64,000 bases of DNA from Pseudomonas peradeniyensis (GCF_014268935.2 NZ_JABWRJ020000003.1:1-64000), one strand, 5' to 3'; counted from the stretch's first letter, positions 10,354 to 22,184 are shown. Numbers and translations are program-made. The notes: generated by a model not told the origin, from the sequence alone.

Positions 10354-11133
10354 ATGCGGATCATCAGTGTGAACGTAAATGGCATTCAGGCTGCGGCCGA
10401 GCGTGGATTGCTCAGCTGGCTGCAAGCCCAGAATGCCGACGTCATCTGCCTTCAGGATACCCGCGCCTCGGCCTTTGAACTCGACGACCCAGCTTTCCAG
10501 CTCGATGGCTATTTCCTTTACGCCTGCGACGCGGAGGTGCCCACCCAAGGTGGCGTGGCACTGTACTCGCGCATGCAGCCCAAGGCAGTCATCACCGGCC
10601 TGGGCTTCGAGACAGCCGACCGCTACGGGCGTTATCTGCAAGCAGATTTCGACAAAGTCAGTATTGCCAGCCTGCTGCTGCCTTCGGGCATGCACGGCGA
10701 CGAAGACTTGAACCAGAAGTTCAAGTTGATGGACGACTTCGCCAAGTACCTGGACAAGCAGCGTCGCAAGCGTCGCGAATACATCTACTGCGGCTCGTTC
10801 TACGTGGCGCAGCAGAAGCTCGACATCAAGAACTGGCGCGACAGCCAGCAGTCGGTCGGCTTCCTGCCGCCAGAACGCGCCTGGATGGACGCCATCGTCG
10901 GCGACATGGGTTATGTCGACGCCCTGCGCGAAGTCAGCCGCGAAGGCGACCAGTACAGCTGGTGGCCGGACAACGAGCAGGCCGAGATGCTCAACCTGGG
11001 TTACCGGTTCGACTACCAGATCCTCACCCCAGGCCTGCGCCGCTTCGTGCGCCACGCCCGTCTGCCACGCCAGCCGCGCTTCTCCCAGCATGCGCCGCTG
11101 ATCGTGGACTACGATTGGACGCTGACCATCTGA
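10354..11133 (+). CDS. crc: Catabolite repression control protein Crc
   Basis: A 259-residue protein of the exonuclease III/EEP fold (MRIISVNVNGIQAAAERGLL at the N-terminus, FDYQILTPGLRRF and HAPLIVDYDW at the end). In Pseudomonas it works with Hfq to hold down translation of mRNAs for less-preferred carbon sources. It is known to lack endonuclease activity. The ATG at 10354 gives the usual 259 residues; an in-frame ATG 12 bases upstream is less likely. A bidirectional terminator follows. Confidence 0.95.
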   Translation: MRIISVNVNGIQAAAERGLLSWLQAQNADVICLQDTRASAFELDDPAFQLDGYFLYACDAEVPTQGGVALYSRMQPKAVITGLGFETADRYGRYLQADFDKVSIASLLLPSGMHGDEDLNQKFKLMDDFAKYLDKQRRKRREYIYCGSFYVAQQKLDIKNWRDSQQSVGFLPPERAWMDAIVGDMGYVDALREVSREGDQYSWWPDNEQAEMLNLGYRFDYQILTPGLRRFVRHARLPRQPRFSQHAPLIVDYDWTLTI

Positions 11134-11145
11134 GGATGGCGCGCA

Positions 11146-11179
11146 GAAAAAAGCCGACCCATGGGTCGGCTTTTTTTTG
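11146..11179. terminator. Bidirectional Rho-independent terminator
   Basis: Perfect hairpin AAGCCGACCC / GGGTCGGCTT with A-run on the left and T8 on the right, between convergent crc and the DUF4870 gene. Confidence 0.93.
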
Positions 11180-11180
11180 C

Positions 11181-11549
11181 CTATCTGATTGGTCGCCAGA
11201 TCCAGGGATAGCGATACGGCTTCCCTTCGTTGGCCCTGACCGCCGCCAGGATGATCAGGATCAGCACCGCCACCATCAGCGCGGCGAACAGCACGATGCC
11301 GATGAACACGAACATCAGCAGGAAGCAGACGAACCCGGCGAGGGTCACGCTGATCTGGAAGTTCAGCGCTTCCTTGCCCTGGGCATCGATGAACGGATCC
11401 TGCTCGCGCTTGAGGTGCCACAACACCAACGGGCCAAGCAGATGCCCAAGGGGCATCACCAGGCCCAGCAGCGCGGACAGGTGGCAGAACATCGCCCACT
11501 GCCGGACTTCGGCACTGGGTGGGGTGATCGACAAGTCCACATCGCTCAT
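11181..11549 (-). CDS. DUF4870 membrane protein
   Basis: A 122-residue small inner-membrane protein. The family signature is present: WAMFCHLSALLGLVMPLGHL, then GPLVLWHLKREQDPFIDAQG and KEALNFQISV, followed by a long hydrophobic stretch (about residues 65-100) and a C-terminal YRYPWIWRPIR tail. Function unknown. The ATG at 11549 is preferred over a GTG 9 bases upstream because AGGAAGG is well spaced from it. It lies 24 bases after rph on the same strand, so it is probably co-transcribed. Confidence 0.85.
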   Translation of the reverse strand: MSDVDLSITPPSAEVRQWAMFCHLSALLGLVMPLGHLLGPLVLWHLKREQDPFIDAQGKEALNFQISVTLAGFVCFLLMFVFIGIVLFAALMVAVLILIILAAVRANEGKPYRYPWIWRPIR

Positions 11550-11573
11550 GTTGCGCACCTTCCTGGCGTGTCG

Positions 11574-12296
11574 TCAGTCGGCCAGCGCGGCCTGCTGCAG
11601 TTCGAAGATCTCGGTCATGCCCTTCTGCGCCAGCGCCAGCATGGCGTTGAAGTCCTCTGGCTGGAACGGCGCGCCCTCGGCGGTGCCCTGCACTTCGATG
11701 AAGCCACCGGCGCTGGTCATGACCACGTTCAGGTCGGTCTCGGCGGCGGAGTCCTCGAGGTAGTCGAGGTCGAGCACGGCCTCGCCCTGGTACATGCCCA
11801 CCGACACCGCGGCGATCATGTGCTTGAGCGGGTTGCCGCCCTTGAGGCCGCCACGCTTCTTGATCACCGCCAGGGCATCGCACAGGGCGACCATGGCGCC
11901 GGTGATCGAGGCGGTGCGGGTGCCGCCGTCGGCCTGGATCACGTCGCAGTCGACGTACAGAGTAATGTCGCCGAGCTTGCTCATGTCCAGCGCGGCGCGC
12001 AGGGAACGGCCAATCAGGCGCTGGATTTCGAGGGTGCGGCCGCCTTGCTTGCCGCGGCTGGCCTCACGCTGGTTACGCTCGCCGGTCGAACGCGGCAGCA
12101 TGCCGTATTCGGCGGTGAGCCAGCCTTGGCCCTGACCTTTGAGGAAGCGGGGAACACCATTCTCGACGCTGACCGTGCAGATGACCTTGGTGTCACCGAA
12201 CTCGACCAGTACCGATCCCTCGGCGTGCTTGGTGTAGTTGCGGGTAATGCGGATCGAGCGGAGCTGATCGGCGGCGCGACCACTTGGACGTTTCAT
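11574..12296 (-). CDS. rph: Ribonuclease PH
   Basis: A 240-residue phosphorolytic 3'-5' exoribonuclease that trims tRNA precursors. Start [20 protein letters not shown] is the family N-terminus; a frame extension to 12335 is not needed. Further marks: [14 protein letters not shown], the basic patch [20 protein letters not shown] and [19 protein letters not shown]. Full length, so unlike the E. coli K-12 rph it shows no frameshift. It diverges from yicC. Confidence 0.96.
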   Translation of the reverse strand: MKRPSGRAADQLRSIRITRNYTKHAEGSVLVEFGDTKVICTVSVENGVPRFLKGQGQGWLTAEYGMLPRSTGERNQREASRGKQGGRTLEIQRLIGRSLRAALDMSKLGDITLYVDCDVIQADGGTRTASITGAMVALCDALAVIKKRGGLKGGNPLKHMIAAVSVGMYQGEAVLDLDYLEDSAAETDLNVVMTSAGGFIEVQGTAEGAPFQPEDFNAMLALAQKGMTEIFELQQAALAD

Positions 12297-12520
12297 CTGG
12301 GATACCTGTACCGGGACTTTGAATCTGCCGAGCATTATAGAGCCCGCCGCCCGCCGAAGGCACGCCTGTCGTCGTACCCGCGCAGCCTGTCGCCTTTTCC
12401 GACAGGCCAGAAGAGGGCCGGTAGCATGGGTGGATTGGGCGCCCGGGCCGCACTGCGCTACAATCCTGCGCCTTGCAGCCGACAGGCTCCCCGTTCACCT
12501 GAATACGCGAGGTACTCCCC

Positions 12521-14018
<1,498 letters not shown>

Positions 14019-14044
14019 AGACCGCCGGGGCCTCTGCGAGGCCC

Positions 14045-14130
14045 TATCGCGACACAAGGCCGCTCCTACAGGTACGGTGCAGAGTCTGAAACTGCGCTGT
14101 ACCTGTAGGAGCGGCCTTGTGCCGCGAAAG
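14045..14130. repeat. REP-like inverted pair, second sequence family
   Basis: CGCGACACAAGGCCGCTCCT and its mirror AGGAGCGGCCTTGTG separated by about 45 bases, with the extra paired arms ACAGGTAC / GTACCTGT. This AAGGCCGCTCC type differs from the GGGCAAGCCCGCTCC type elsewhere in the window. Confidence 0.85.
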
Positions 14131-14152
14131 GGGCGCAGAGCGCCCCCAAGCG

Positions 14153-15694
14153 TTAGTCCTGCAGCTGAATGGTCGCTTGCTGACGCAGGGTAGCCCCCAG
14201 GAAATACGCCGGCGCACGCAACCGCGACAGCATCATCAGCACGATCCCCAGTGCCGAGATGATCGCCGCGATCACGAATACCAGCCCCAACCCGCCCACA
14301 TGCGAGCCACTGCCGAAGTCCGGTGAAGCGCTGTCGATCGCCGTGCGCACGAAGATCACCGACAGGATCACCCCACCCACCAGCGGGCAGACGCCGCGCA
14401 TGAAGAAGTGGCGCACGCTGTCGAACAGGCTGCGGCGGAAGTACCACACGCAAGCGAACGCGGTCAGCGAGTAATAGAAGCAGATCATCATGCCCAGGGC
14501 GGTGATGGTGTCTGCCAGCACGTTCTCGCTCAAGGTACGCATGGTCACGTAGAACAGGCCCGCGGCGATACCGGCACAGATGGTCGCGTAGCGCGGCGTC
14601 TGCGAACGCGGGCAGACCGTGGCGAAGCGCTGCGGCACGGCGCCGTAGTAACCCATGGCGAGCAGGGTGCGCGCCGGCGAGACGAAGGTCGACTGCAGCG
14701 AGGCCGCGGTGCTGGCCAGCACCGCGATCGACATCAGGATTGCCAATGGCCCCATGACCGGGCCGGCCAGGTGGGCGAACACGTTCTCCTGGATGCGCGG
14801 GTTGCCCAGGCCCAGGCCATCCTCGCTGATCCCGGCGAACTGCAGGGTGGCGATGGCGGTGAGCAGGTACAGGCCAAGGATCAGCAACACCGTCCAGGTG
14901 GCGGCCTTGCCCGGCACCTCCTCACTGCCGATCGACTCCTCGCTGACGGTCAGGCACACATCCCAACCCCAGAAGATGAAGATCGACAACGACAGGCCCG
15001 CGGCGAACGCCGAGAACGACTCGACGCCGAACGGGTTGAACCAGGCAAGGTCGAATGCCAGCGGTGGCGGCGCCGTGGTCTCGCCGAAGGCGGCGAAGGC
15101 GAAGCCGATCAGCACCAGCAGCTGCAAGGCCACCAGGCCGTACTGCACGGTCATGGTAGTGGCCATGCCGCGACAGCAGATCCACACCGCCAGGGCGATG
15201 AACACACAACAGGTGGTGACGTTGACCAACAGGTTGTCCGCCAGCGCCGCCAGCTCCTGGTTGCCGGTGATCTGGGCCAGGAACAGGTAGAAGAAGTCCA
15301 CCGCCACGCCCGCCAGATTTGAAAGCACGATGGTGGTGGCGACCACCAGCCCCCAACCGCCGATCCAGCCGATCATCGGACCGAAGGCCCGGGCCGACCA
15401 GGTGAAGGAGGTGCCGCTGTCGGGCTCGGCCGAGTTCAGCTCGCGGTAGCCCAGGGCCACCAGCAGCATCGGCAGGAAGCCGACGATGAACACCGCCGGC
15501 AGGTGGGCGCCGACTTCGCGCACGGTCGGGCCGAGCGCGCCGGTCAGGGTGTAGACCGGGGCGATGGTAGAAATGCCCAGCACGACGCTGGCCAGCAGGC
15601 CGAGGCGGCCCTTGGCCAGGCCCTTGCTGCGCTGGGTGTTGCCCGAGTCGGACGCCGCGTCGGGTGGGCGTCCGGCTTCTGTGTATTCATTCAT
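14153..15694 (-). CDS. APC-family amino acid/polyamine permease
   Basis: A 513-residue integral membrane protein with about 12 hydrophobic segments. The N-terminal part carries the APC signature (LGLLASVVLGISTIAPVYTL, then TGALGPTVREVG) and later YRELNSAEPDSGTSFTWSAR. Residues 1-30 are polar and cytoplasmic. It lies 113 bases downstream of puuD on the same strand as puuD and puuA, so uptake of a polyamine or related amine for gamma-glutamylation is likely (inference from context); the substrate cannot be read from sequence. Confidence 0.88.
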   Translation of the reverse strand: MNEYTEAGRPPDAASDSGNTQRSKGLAKGRLGLLASVVLGISTIAPVYTLTGALGPTVREVGAHLPAVFIVGFLPMLLVALGYRELNSAEPDSGTSFTWSARAFGPMIGWIGGWGLVVATTIVLSNLAGVAVDFFYLFLAQITGNQELAALADNLLVNVTTCCVFIALAVWICCRGMATTMTVQYGLVALQLLVLIGFAFAAFGETTAPPPLAFDLAWFNPFGVESFSAFAAGLSLSIFIFWGWDVCLTVSEESIGSEEVPGKAATWTVLLILGLYLLTAIATLQFAGISEDGLGLGNPRIQENVFAHLAGPVMGPLAILMSIAVLASTAASLQSTFVSPARTLLAMGYYGAVPQRFATVCPRSQTPRYATICAGIAAGLFYVTMRTLSENVLADTITALGMMICFYYSLTAFACVWYFRRSLFDSVRHFFMRGVCPLVGGVILSVIFVRTAIDSASPDFGSGSHVGGLGLVFVIAAIISALGIVLMMLSRLRAPAYFLGATLRQQATIQLQD

Positions 15695-15807
15695 GAGTCT
15701 GTGCCGTAACTATTGGAATTGTTCTCACAGGCCCGCCGTAGAGGGCCCGCTTTCACTCATTGAAAGCTCGTGGTGGGGGCACGGTCATCCTGGACCTTCG
15801 GCTAACG

Positions 15808-16581
15808 TCAGCGTGTTTCCTGACGCACACCCTCCCGAGCAGCATGGGCAATGCAAGCCTCGCGGAACGCCTCGAACAGGCGCAGCGAGACCGGGTTTTC
15901 GGCGAAACGCCATTCAGGGTGCCACTGCACGCCGACTACAAAGCCCGGCGCATCAGGCATCGACACCGCTTCGATCAGGCCATCCGGGGCCCGTGCCTCG
16001 ACACGCAGGCCCGGGGCCAGGCGGTCGATGCCCTGGCTGTGCAGCGAGTTGACCTCGAACTGCGCAGCCAGGCCCAGGCGCTCGAACAGCCCGCCCGCGG
16101 CGACCGCGACGGGATGACGAGGGCCGTATTGCACCTCCAGGGGTGCGTCCTCAGGTTCGCGGTGGTCCAGGTAGCCGGGCAGTTCCTGCACGCGCTGGTG
16201 CAGGCTGCCGCCAAGGGCCACGTTCAGTTCCTGGAAGCCACGGCAGATGCACAACACCGGCACACCGGCGGCAATGGCCGCCTGCAGCAGCGGCAAGGTC
16301 AGGCGATCACGTGCAAGATCGTGCCGGGTGCCTTCCGCGCTGGGGGCGCCATTGTAATGATGCGGCTCGACATTTGAAGGCGAACCGGTAAAAAGAATGC
16401 CATCGAGCCGGGCCAGCAGCGCCCGGGTGTCGCTGCCGCCATCACGCGCCGGCAGGATCAGCGGCAGCCCGGCAAAGCCCGCGGCCTCGACATACTTGTC
16501 GCCCACCGTGTGCGACGAGTTCTTCCCCACCTGCTGGCGGCAGGCGCTGACACCGATCAAGGGGACCGCAATTGCGCTCAT
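15808..16581 (-). CDS. puuD: Gamma-glutamyl-gamma-aminobutyrate hydrolase-like class I glutamine amidotransferase (PuuD family)
   Basis: A 257-residue class I amidotransferase-fold hydrolase. Catalytic Cys in VLCICRGFQELN (Cys about 113), and His-x-Glu in GVQWHPEWRF complete the triad. PuuD enzymes cleave gamma-glutamyl-GABA to glutamate and GABA in the gamma-glutamyl-putrescine pathway. It begins 4 bases after the PuuA-like gene stop, so the two are translated from one message. Exact substrate is inferred from the pairing. Confidence 0.9.
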   Translation of the reverse strand: MSAIAVPLIGVSACRQQVGKNSSHTVGDKYVEAAGFAGLPLILPARDGGSDTRALLARLDGILFTGSPSNVEPHHYNGAPSAEGTRHDLARDRLTLPLLQAAIAAGVPVLCICRGFQELNVALGGSLHQRVQELPGYLDHREPEDAPLEVQYGPRHPVAVAAGGLFERLGLAAQFEVNSLHSQGIDRLAPGLRVEARAPDGLIEAVSMPDAPGFVVGVQWHPEWRFAENPVSLRLFEAFREACIAHAAREGVRQETR

Positions 16582-16585
16582 GGGC

Positions 16586-17968
16586 TTACACCGTGTGCAG
16601 GTACCAGTTGTACTCGAGGTCGGAGATCGACACTTCGAACTCGGCCAGCTCGCTCTCCTTGCAGGCCACGAAGATGTCGATGTAGTCCGGGCTGATGTAT
16701 TGGTTGAGGACTTCGCTGTCGTCCAGCGCGCGCAGGGCGTCGCGCAGGTTGTTCGGCAGGCTCTGTTCCAGCTGTTCGTAAGAGTTGCCCTCGATCGGCG
16801 CGTCCGGCTCGACCTTGTTGGTCAGGCCATGGTGGATGCCGGCGAGGATCGCCGCGAGCATCAGGTACGGGTTGGCGTCGGCACCGGCCACGCGGTGCTC
16901 GATGCGCACGTTCTCGCTGCTGTCGGTCGGCACGCGGACCGCCACGGTGCGGTTGTCCAGACCCCAGCTCGGCGCGTTGGGCACGTAGAACTGGGCGCCG
17001 AAGCGGCGGTAGGAGTTGATGTTCGGGCACAGGAACGCCATCGACGCCGGCATGGTCTCCAGCACGCCGCCGATGGCGTGGCGCAGGGTCTCGCTCTGCA
17101 GCGGGTCGTCGTGGGCGAAGATGTTCTTGCCGGTCTTCTTGTCCAGCAGCGAGATGTGCACGTGCAGGCCGTTGCCCGCCTGGCCCGGATAGGGCTTGGC
17201 CATGAAGGTGGAGTCCATCTCATGGTCGTAGGCGACGTTCTTGATCAAGCGCTTGAGCAGGATCGCGTAGTCGCAGGCCTTCAGCGGGTCGGCGACGTGG
17301 TGCAGGTTGACCTCGAACTGCGCCGGAGCGCTTTCCTTGACGATGGCGTCGGCGGGCAGGCCCTGCTCCTTGGCGGCTTCGAGCATGTCCTGCAGGCAGT
17401 CGGCGTACTCGTCGAGGTCGTCGATCAGGTACACCTGGGTCGACTGCGGGCGCTTGCCCGAAATCGGCGAGCGCGGCGGCTGCGGACGGCCGTTGAGGTT
17501 GTCCTGGTCGATCAGGTAGAACTCCAGCTCGAACGCGGCGCAGATATCCAGGCCCAGGTCGTCGAACCGGCTCACCACCTGGCGCAGCACCTCGCGCGGG
17601 TCGGCGAAGAACGGCGCGCCGTCCAGCTCGTGCATGGTCATCAGCAACTGCGCGGTCGGACGCTTCTGCCAGGGCTCGTCGCAGAGCGTGCCGGGAATCG
17701 GGAAACAGATGCGGTCGGCGTCGCCGATGTCCAGGCCCAGGCCCGTGCTTTCGACGGTCGAGCCGTTGATGTCCAGGGCGAACAGCGAGGCCGGCAGGTT
17801 GATGCCCTTCTCGTACACCTTGTGCAGGCTGGCGCGCTCGATGCGCTTGCCGCGCACCACCCCGTTCATGTCGGAGATCAGCAGGTCGACGTACTGGGTA
17901 TCCGGATGGGCATCCAGGAACTCATTCATCTCGCGGGAAGAACTGGCGCACGGGGAGACCGACGTCAT
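16586..17968 (-). CDS. puuA: Glutamine synthetase-family gamma-glutamylpolyamine synthetase (PuuA/SpuI-like)
   Basis: A 460-residue type I glutamine-synthetase-fold ligase. The N-terminal segment DLLISDMNGVVRGKRIE and the catalytic pieces AAFELEFYLI, NGLHVHISLLD and RVPTDSSENVRIEHRVAGAD (ATP/glutamate site), then NPYLML, place it with enzymes that ligate glutamate to putrescine or other polyamines rather than ammonia. It precedes puuD and a permease and diverges from a LysR-type gene, which probably controls it. The ATG at 17968 is used; MNEFLDAHP at 17929 is an alternative start. Confidence 0.88.
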   Translation of the reverse strand: MTSVSPCASSSREMNEFLDAHPDTQYVDLLISDMNGVVRGKRIERASLHKVYEKGINLPASLFALDINGSTVESTGLGLDIGDADRICFPIPGTLCDEPWQKRPTAQLLMTMHELDGAPFFADPREVLRQVVSRFDDLGLDICAAFELEFYLIDQDNLNGRPQPPRSPISGKRPQSTQVYLIDDLDEYADCLQDMLEAAKEQGLPADAIVKESAPAQFEVNLHHVADPLKACDYAILLKRLIKNVAYDHEMDSTFMAKPYPGQAGNGLHVHISLLDKKTGKNIFAHDDPLQSETLRHAIGGVLETMPASMAFLCPNINSYRRFGAQFYVPNAPSWGLDNRTVAVRVPTDSSENVRIEHRVAGADANPYLMLAAILAGIHHGLTNKVEPDAPIEGNSYEQLEQSLPNNLRDALRALDDSEVLNQYISPDYIDIFVACKESELAEFEVSISDLEYNWYLHTV

Positions 17969-18176
17969 GGCTGTACATCCTTTGATTCGGAGCGGCGATG
18001 TGGGGAACTGCGGATGACGCCTCGAAAGGCGACGATGGTGCTGCTGTTGTTCTTTTCACTGGCCCATCGTGGGGGGCTGGTTGCCGACCGGCTGCATTGA
18101 TTCCCGGGGGCCGTTTCACTATAAAATGGCCCCAACGCAACAGACATTGGCATTTCGGCAAGCAGAGCGTGCATCG

Positions 18177-19052
18177 ATGCAATATCAGATCAACCATGCG
18201 GACCTCGCCCTGGTCCTGGCGCTGGAGCGCGGTCGCTCCCTGGCCAAGGCCGCCGAACTGCTCAAGGTCGACGTTTCCACGGTCTTCCGTTCGATCCGCC
18301 GACTGGAGTCGGCGCTGGGCACCGCGCTGTTCGTCAAGAGCCGCAAGGGCTACCTGCCCACCGACACCGCCCAGGCCCTGGCCGAGCAGGCCGAGCGCGC
18401 CGAACAGGCGCTGGACGCGGCGCGCATCGCCCTGACCAGCGGCGAGCAGGTGGTCAGCGGCACCGTGCGCCTGACCTGCACCGAGGCGGTGCTGCACAGC
18501 CTGCTGCTACCGGCGCTGGCCGAGTTCATGCCCAACTACCCGGCGCTGTCGCTGGAAATGGGCACCTCCAACACCTTTGCCAACCTCAGCCGTCGCGATG
18601 CCGACATCGCCCTGCGCCTGACCAACACGCCGCCGGAACACCTCGTGGGCCGCTGCCTGGGCTCGACCTCCTACGTGGTCTGCGGCCTGCCGGCGCTGCG
18701 CGAGCGCCTGCAGGAGTCCGCCGCCAGCGTGCCCTGGATCGCCCCTGACGACTCCATGCAGGACCACGCCACGGTGGTCTGGCGCAACCAGCATCACCCA
18801 GGGCTGATTCCGCGCTACCAGTGCAGCGGCATGTCGACCATCGCGCAACTGGTGACCACCGGCCTGGGCGTGGCGGCACTGCCCGACTACATGGTCCACG
18901 ACCTGCCCGGCGTCGAGGCGCTGAGCGGCCCGCTGCCCGGCTGTGACACGCAGTTGTGGTTGCTGACCCGACCCGATTGCCGCGCCCTGCGCTCGGTGCA
19001 GACGCTGTTCGAGGAGCTGACCCCGCGCCTGCGCGACGCAATGTTGCGTTAA
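18177..19052 (+). CDS. LysR-type transcriptional regulator next to the puuA-puuD cluster
   Basis: A 291-residue regulator. The N-terminal winged helix has ALERGRSLAKAAELLKVDVS and TVFRSIRRLESALGTALF; the rest is a LysR effector domain. The ATG at 18177 (MQYQINHADLAL) is chosen because longer frames run back to 18069 without family support. Genes of this type usually control the divergent neighbour, here the puuA-puuD-permease group, through the 208-base gap 17969-18176. The inducer is unknown; a polyamine derivative is a guess. Confidence 0.9.
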   Translation: MQYQINHADLALVLALERGRSLAKAAELLKVDVSTVFRSIRRLESALGTALFVKSRKGYLPTDTAQALAEQAERAEQALDAARIALTSGEQVVSGTVRLTCTEAVLHSLLLPALAEFMPNYPALSLEMGTSNTFANLSRRDADIALRLTNTPPEHLVGRCLGSTSYVVCGLPALRERLQESAASVPWIAPDDSMQDHATVVWRNQHHPGLIPRYQCSGMSTIAQLVTTGLGVAALPDYMVHDLPGVEALSGPLPGCDTQLWLLTRPDCRALRSVQTLFEELTPRLRDAMLR

Positions 19053-19120
19053 CGCGTCAGGGGCGGTTGTTTTCGGGTAACAGGAACCGTTATCGTCCGA
19101 CTCAGGCTTGGTGTGAACTT

Positions 19121-19147
19121 CTTCGCGGGCAAGCCCGCTCCCACAGG
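19121..19147. repeat. REP element, single
   Basis: CTTCGCGGGCAAGCCCGCTC followed by CCACAGG, downstream of the LysR gene and upstream of rpoZ. Confidence 0.85.
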
Positions 19148-19290
19148 GCCCGCGAAAACGACTCAAACAGCACTGGAGGAAGGGCACCCGACAAAACAGC
19201 CCTTCCCTATTGGCTGGTGATTTTTTAAACTATCGAGTCCGCCTGCCCATTCTGGGCGCACGCCTACCGCATTTGCTACTGAGGAAGACC

Positions 19291-19554
19291 ATGGCCCGCG
19301 TAACTGTTGAAGACTGCCTGGAACACGTGGATAACCGCTTTGAGCTGGTCATGCTCTCGACCAAGCGCGCCCGCCAGCTGGCTACCGGCGGCAAAGAGCC
19401 ACGCGTTGCGTGGGAAAACGACAAGCCGACCGTCGTCGCCCTGCGTGAAATCGCCGAAGGCATCGTCACTCCAGAGTTCATCGCCGCCGAAGAGATCGTC
19501 ACCGAGGATCCGGTATTCGCCGCGTTCGAGGACGAGAACAACGAGGCCGTCTGA
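19291..19554 (+). CDS. rpoZ: RNA polymerase omega subunit
   Basis: An 87-residue protein with the full omega sequence: [20 protein letters not shown], then [16 protein letters not shown] and [15 protein letters not shown]. Omega helps assemble RNA polymerase and forms part of a ppGpp site in E. coli. The ATG at 19291 follows GAGGAAG; a longer frame from 19210 is unsupported. spoT starts 59 bases after its stop, the usual rpoZ-spoT pair. Confidence 0.97.
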   Translation: MARVTVEDCLEHVDNRFELVMLSTKRARQLATGGKEPRVAWENDKPTVVALREIAEGIVTPEFIAAEEIVTEDPVFAAFEDENNEAV

Positions 19555-19613
19555 TTGATGCCCAGTCGACACCGTGCGGCGCAAGGCCCTCTTCTTCAGC
19601 AAGAGGTGAAACC

Positions 19614-21722
19614 ATGCCGGGTATAGAAGCCCTCGCCGAACGGCTGTCGACTTACCTGGGCCCCGAACAGGTCAACCTGGTTCGTCGGGCCTACTTCTAC
19701 GCCGAACAGGCCCACGATGGCCAGCGCCGCCGCAGCGGCGAGCCCTACGTGACCCATCCGCTGGCGGTCGCCAGCATCCTCGCCGACATGCACATGGACC
19801 ATCAGAGCCTGATGGCGGCCATGCTGCACGACGTGATCGAAGACACCGGCATCGCCAAGGAAGCCTTGAGCCAGCAATTCGGCGAGACCGTCGCCGAGCT
19901 GGTCGACGGGGTCAGCAAGCTGACCCAGATGAACTTCGAGACCAAGGCCGAGGCGCAGGCCGAGAACTTCCAGAAGATGGCCATGGCCATGGCCCGCGAT
20001 ATCCGCGTGATCCTGGTCAAGCTGGCCGACCGCCTGCACAACATGCGCACCCTGGAAGTGCTGTCCGGCGAAAAACGCCGACGCATCGCCAAGGAAACCC
20101 TCGAGATCTACGCCCCCATCGCCAACCGCCTGGGGATGCACACCGTGCGCGTCGAGTTCGAGGACCTCGGCTTCAAGGCCATGCACCCGATGCGTTCGTC
20201 GCTGATCCACCGGGCGGTCAAGAGCGCGCGGGGCAACCGCAAGGAAATCGTCGCCAAGATCGAGACCTCGCTGGCCAACTGCCTGGCCGCCGACGGCATC
20301 CAGGGCGAGGTCAGCGGCCGGCAGAAACACCTCTATGGCATCTACAAGAAGATGCGCGGCAAGCGCCGCGCCTTCACCGAGATCATGGACGTGTACGCCT
20401 TCCGCATCATCGTCGACAAGGTCGACACCTGCTACCGCGTGCTCGGCGCCGTGCACAACCTGTACAAGCCGCTGCCGGGCCGGTTCAAGGACTACATCGC
20501 GATCCCCAAGGCCAACGGCTACCAGTCGTTGCACACCACGCTGTTCGGCATGCACGGCGTGCCCATCGAGATCCAGATCCGCACCCGCGAAATGGAAGAG
20601 ATGGCCAACAACGGCATCGCCGCGCACTGGCTGTACAAGTCCAACGAGGAAGAACAGCCCAAGGGCAGCCACGCCCGCGCCCGTCAGTGGGTCAAGGGCA
20701 TCCTCGAACTGCAGCAGCGCGCCGGCAACTCGCTGGAATTCATCGAGAGCGTGAAGATCGACCTGTTCCCGGACGAGGTCTACGTCTTCACCCCCAAAGG
20801 CCGGATCATGGAGCTGCCCAAGGGCTCCACCGCCGTCGACTTCGCCTACGCGGTGCACACCGACGTCGGCAACAGCTGCATCGCCTGCCGTATCAACCGC
20901 CGCCTGGCGCCGTTGTCCGAACCGCTGCAGAGCGGCTCCACCGTCGAGATCGTCAGCGCCCCGGGCGCCCGGCCGAACCCGGCCTGGCTCAACTTCGTGG
21001 TCACCGGCAAGGCGCGCACGCACATCCGCCACGCCCTCAAGCAGCAGCGCCGCTCCGAGTCCATCAGCCTCGGCGAGCGCCTGCTGAACAAGGTGCTGAC
21101 CGGCTTCGACAGCAGCCTGGAAAAGATCCCCCAGGAACGCATCCAGTCGATCCTCGCCGAGTACCGCCTGGAACTGCTCGAGGACCTGCTCGAAGACATC
21201 GGCCTGGGCAATCGCATGGCCTACGTGGTCGCCCGCCGCCTGCTGTCCGCCGAAGGCGAGCAGCTGCCGGCGCCGGAAGGCCCGCTGGCGATCCGCGGCA
21301 CCGAGGGCCTGGTGCTCAGCTACGCCAAGTGCTGCACCCCGATCCCGGGCGATCCGATCGTCGGCCACCTGTCGGCCGGCAAGGGCATGGTCGTGCACCT
21401 GGAAGACTGCCGCAACATCAGTGAAGTCCGCCACAACCCGGAGAAGTGCCTGCAGCTCTCCTGGGCCAAGGACATCACCGGCGAGTTCAACGTCGAACTG
21501 CGCGTCGAACTGGAACACCAGCGCGGCCTGATCGCGCTGCTGGCCAGCAGCGTCAACGCCGCCGACGGCAACATCGAGAAAATCAGCATGGACGAACGCG
21601 ACGGCCGTATCAGCGTGGTCCAACTGGTGGTCAGCGTGCACGACCGCGTGCACCTGGCCCGCGTGATCAAGAAGCTGCGCACCTTGACCGGCGTGGTCCG
21701 CATCACCCGGATGCGTGCGTAG
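19614..21722 (+). CDS. spoT: Bifunctional (p)ppGpp synthetase/hydrolase SpoT
   Basis: A 702-residue stringent-response enzyme. The HD hydrolase domain comes first ([25 protein letters not shown] with H72/D73), then the synthetase domain ([20 protein letters not shown] and [18 protein letters not shown]), TGS ([20 protein letters not shown]), a zinc/helical region with [17 protein letters not shown], and a C-terminal ACT domain. Intact hydrolase motifs fit SpoT rather than RelA. Spermidine-free context: ridA follows 23 bases later. Confidence 0.97.
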   Translation: MPGIEALAERLSTYLGPEQVNLVRRAYFYAEQAHDGQRRRSGEPYVTHPLAVASILADMHMDHQSLMAAMLHDVIEDTGIAKEALSQQFGETVAELVDGVSKLTQMNFETKAEAQAENFQKMAMAMARDIRVILVKLADRLHNMRTLEVLSGEKRRRIAKETLEIYAPIANRLGMHTVRVEFEDLGFKAMHPMRSSLIHRAVKSARGNRKEIVAKIETSLANCLAADGIQGEVSGRQKHLYGIYKKMRGKRRAFTEIMDVYAFRIIVDKVDTCYRVLGAVHNLYKPLPGRFKDYIAIPKANGYQSLHTTLFGMHGVPIEIQIRTREMEEMANNGIAAHWLYKSNEEEQPKGSHARARQWVKGILELQQRAGNSLEFIESVKIDLFPDEVYVFTPKGRIMELPKGSTAVDFAYAVHTDVGNSCIACRINRRLAPLSEPLQSGSTVEIVSAPGARPNPAWLNFVVTGKARTHIRHALKQQRRSESISLGERLLNKVLTGFDSSLEKIPQERIQSILAEYRLELLEDLLEDIGLGNRMAYVVARRLLSAEGEQLPAPEGPLAIRGTEGLVLSYAKCCTPIPGDPIVGHLSAGKGMVVHLEDCRNISEVRHNPEKCLQLSWAKDITGEFNVELRVELEHQRGLIALLASSVNAADGNIEKISMDERDGRISVVQLVVSVHDRVHLARVIKKLRTLTGVVRITRMRA

Positions 21723-21745
21723 TCCGCCAACCGCAAGGAGTCATC

Positions 21746-22126
21746 ATGAGCAAGACCGTCATCACCAGCGACAAGGCCCCTGCCGCCATCGGCACCTACT
21801 CGCAAGCGATCAAGGCTGGCAACACCGTGTACATGTCGGGCCAGATCCCGCTCGATCCGAAGACCATGGAACTGGTCGAAGGCTTCGAAGCCCAGACTGT
21901 CCAGGTGTTCGAGAACCTGAAGTCGGTGGCCGAAGCCGCTGGCGGTTCGTTCAAGGACATCGTCAAGCTGAACATCTTCCTCACCGACCTGAGCCACTTC
22001 GCCAAGGTCAACGAGATCATGGGCCGTTACTTCGAACAGCCTTACCCGGCCCGCGCCGCCATCGGCGTAGCTGCTCTGCCGAAGGGTGCCCAGGTCGAGA
22101 TGGACGCGATCCTGGTCCTCGAGTAA
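21746..22126 (+). CDS. ridA: RidA family 2-iminobutanoate/2-iminopropanoate deaminase
   Basis: A 126-residue trimeric protein of the YjgF/YER057c/UK114 family. Signature pieces: [20 protein letters not shown], the substrate-binding Arg in [20 protein letters not shown] and the terminal ILVLE. RidA hydrolyses reactive enamines/imines released by PLP enzymes. AAGGAG precedes the ATG. It lies 23 bases after spoT in the same direction, as in other pseudomonads. Confidence 0.95.
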   Translation: MSKTVITSDKAPAAIGTYSQAIKAGNTVYMSGQIPLDPKTMELVEGFEAQTVQVFENLKSVAEAAGGSFKDIVKLNIFLTDLSHFAKVNEIMGRYFEQPYPARAAIGVAALPKGAQVEMDAILVLE

Positions 22127-22184
22127 TACCCCGGTGACGGGCGCCACGCCCGTCACCACCCTCTCCTGCCCCAAGGTTTCCCCC

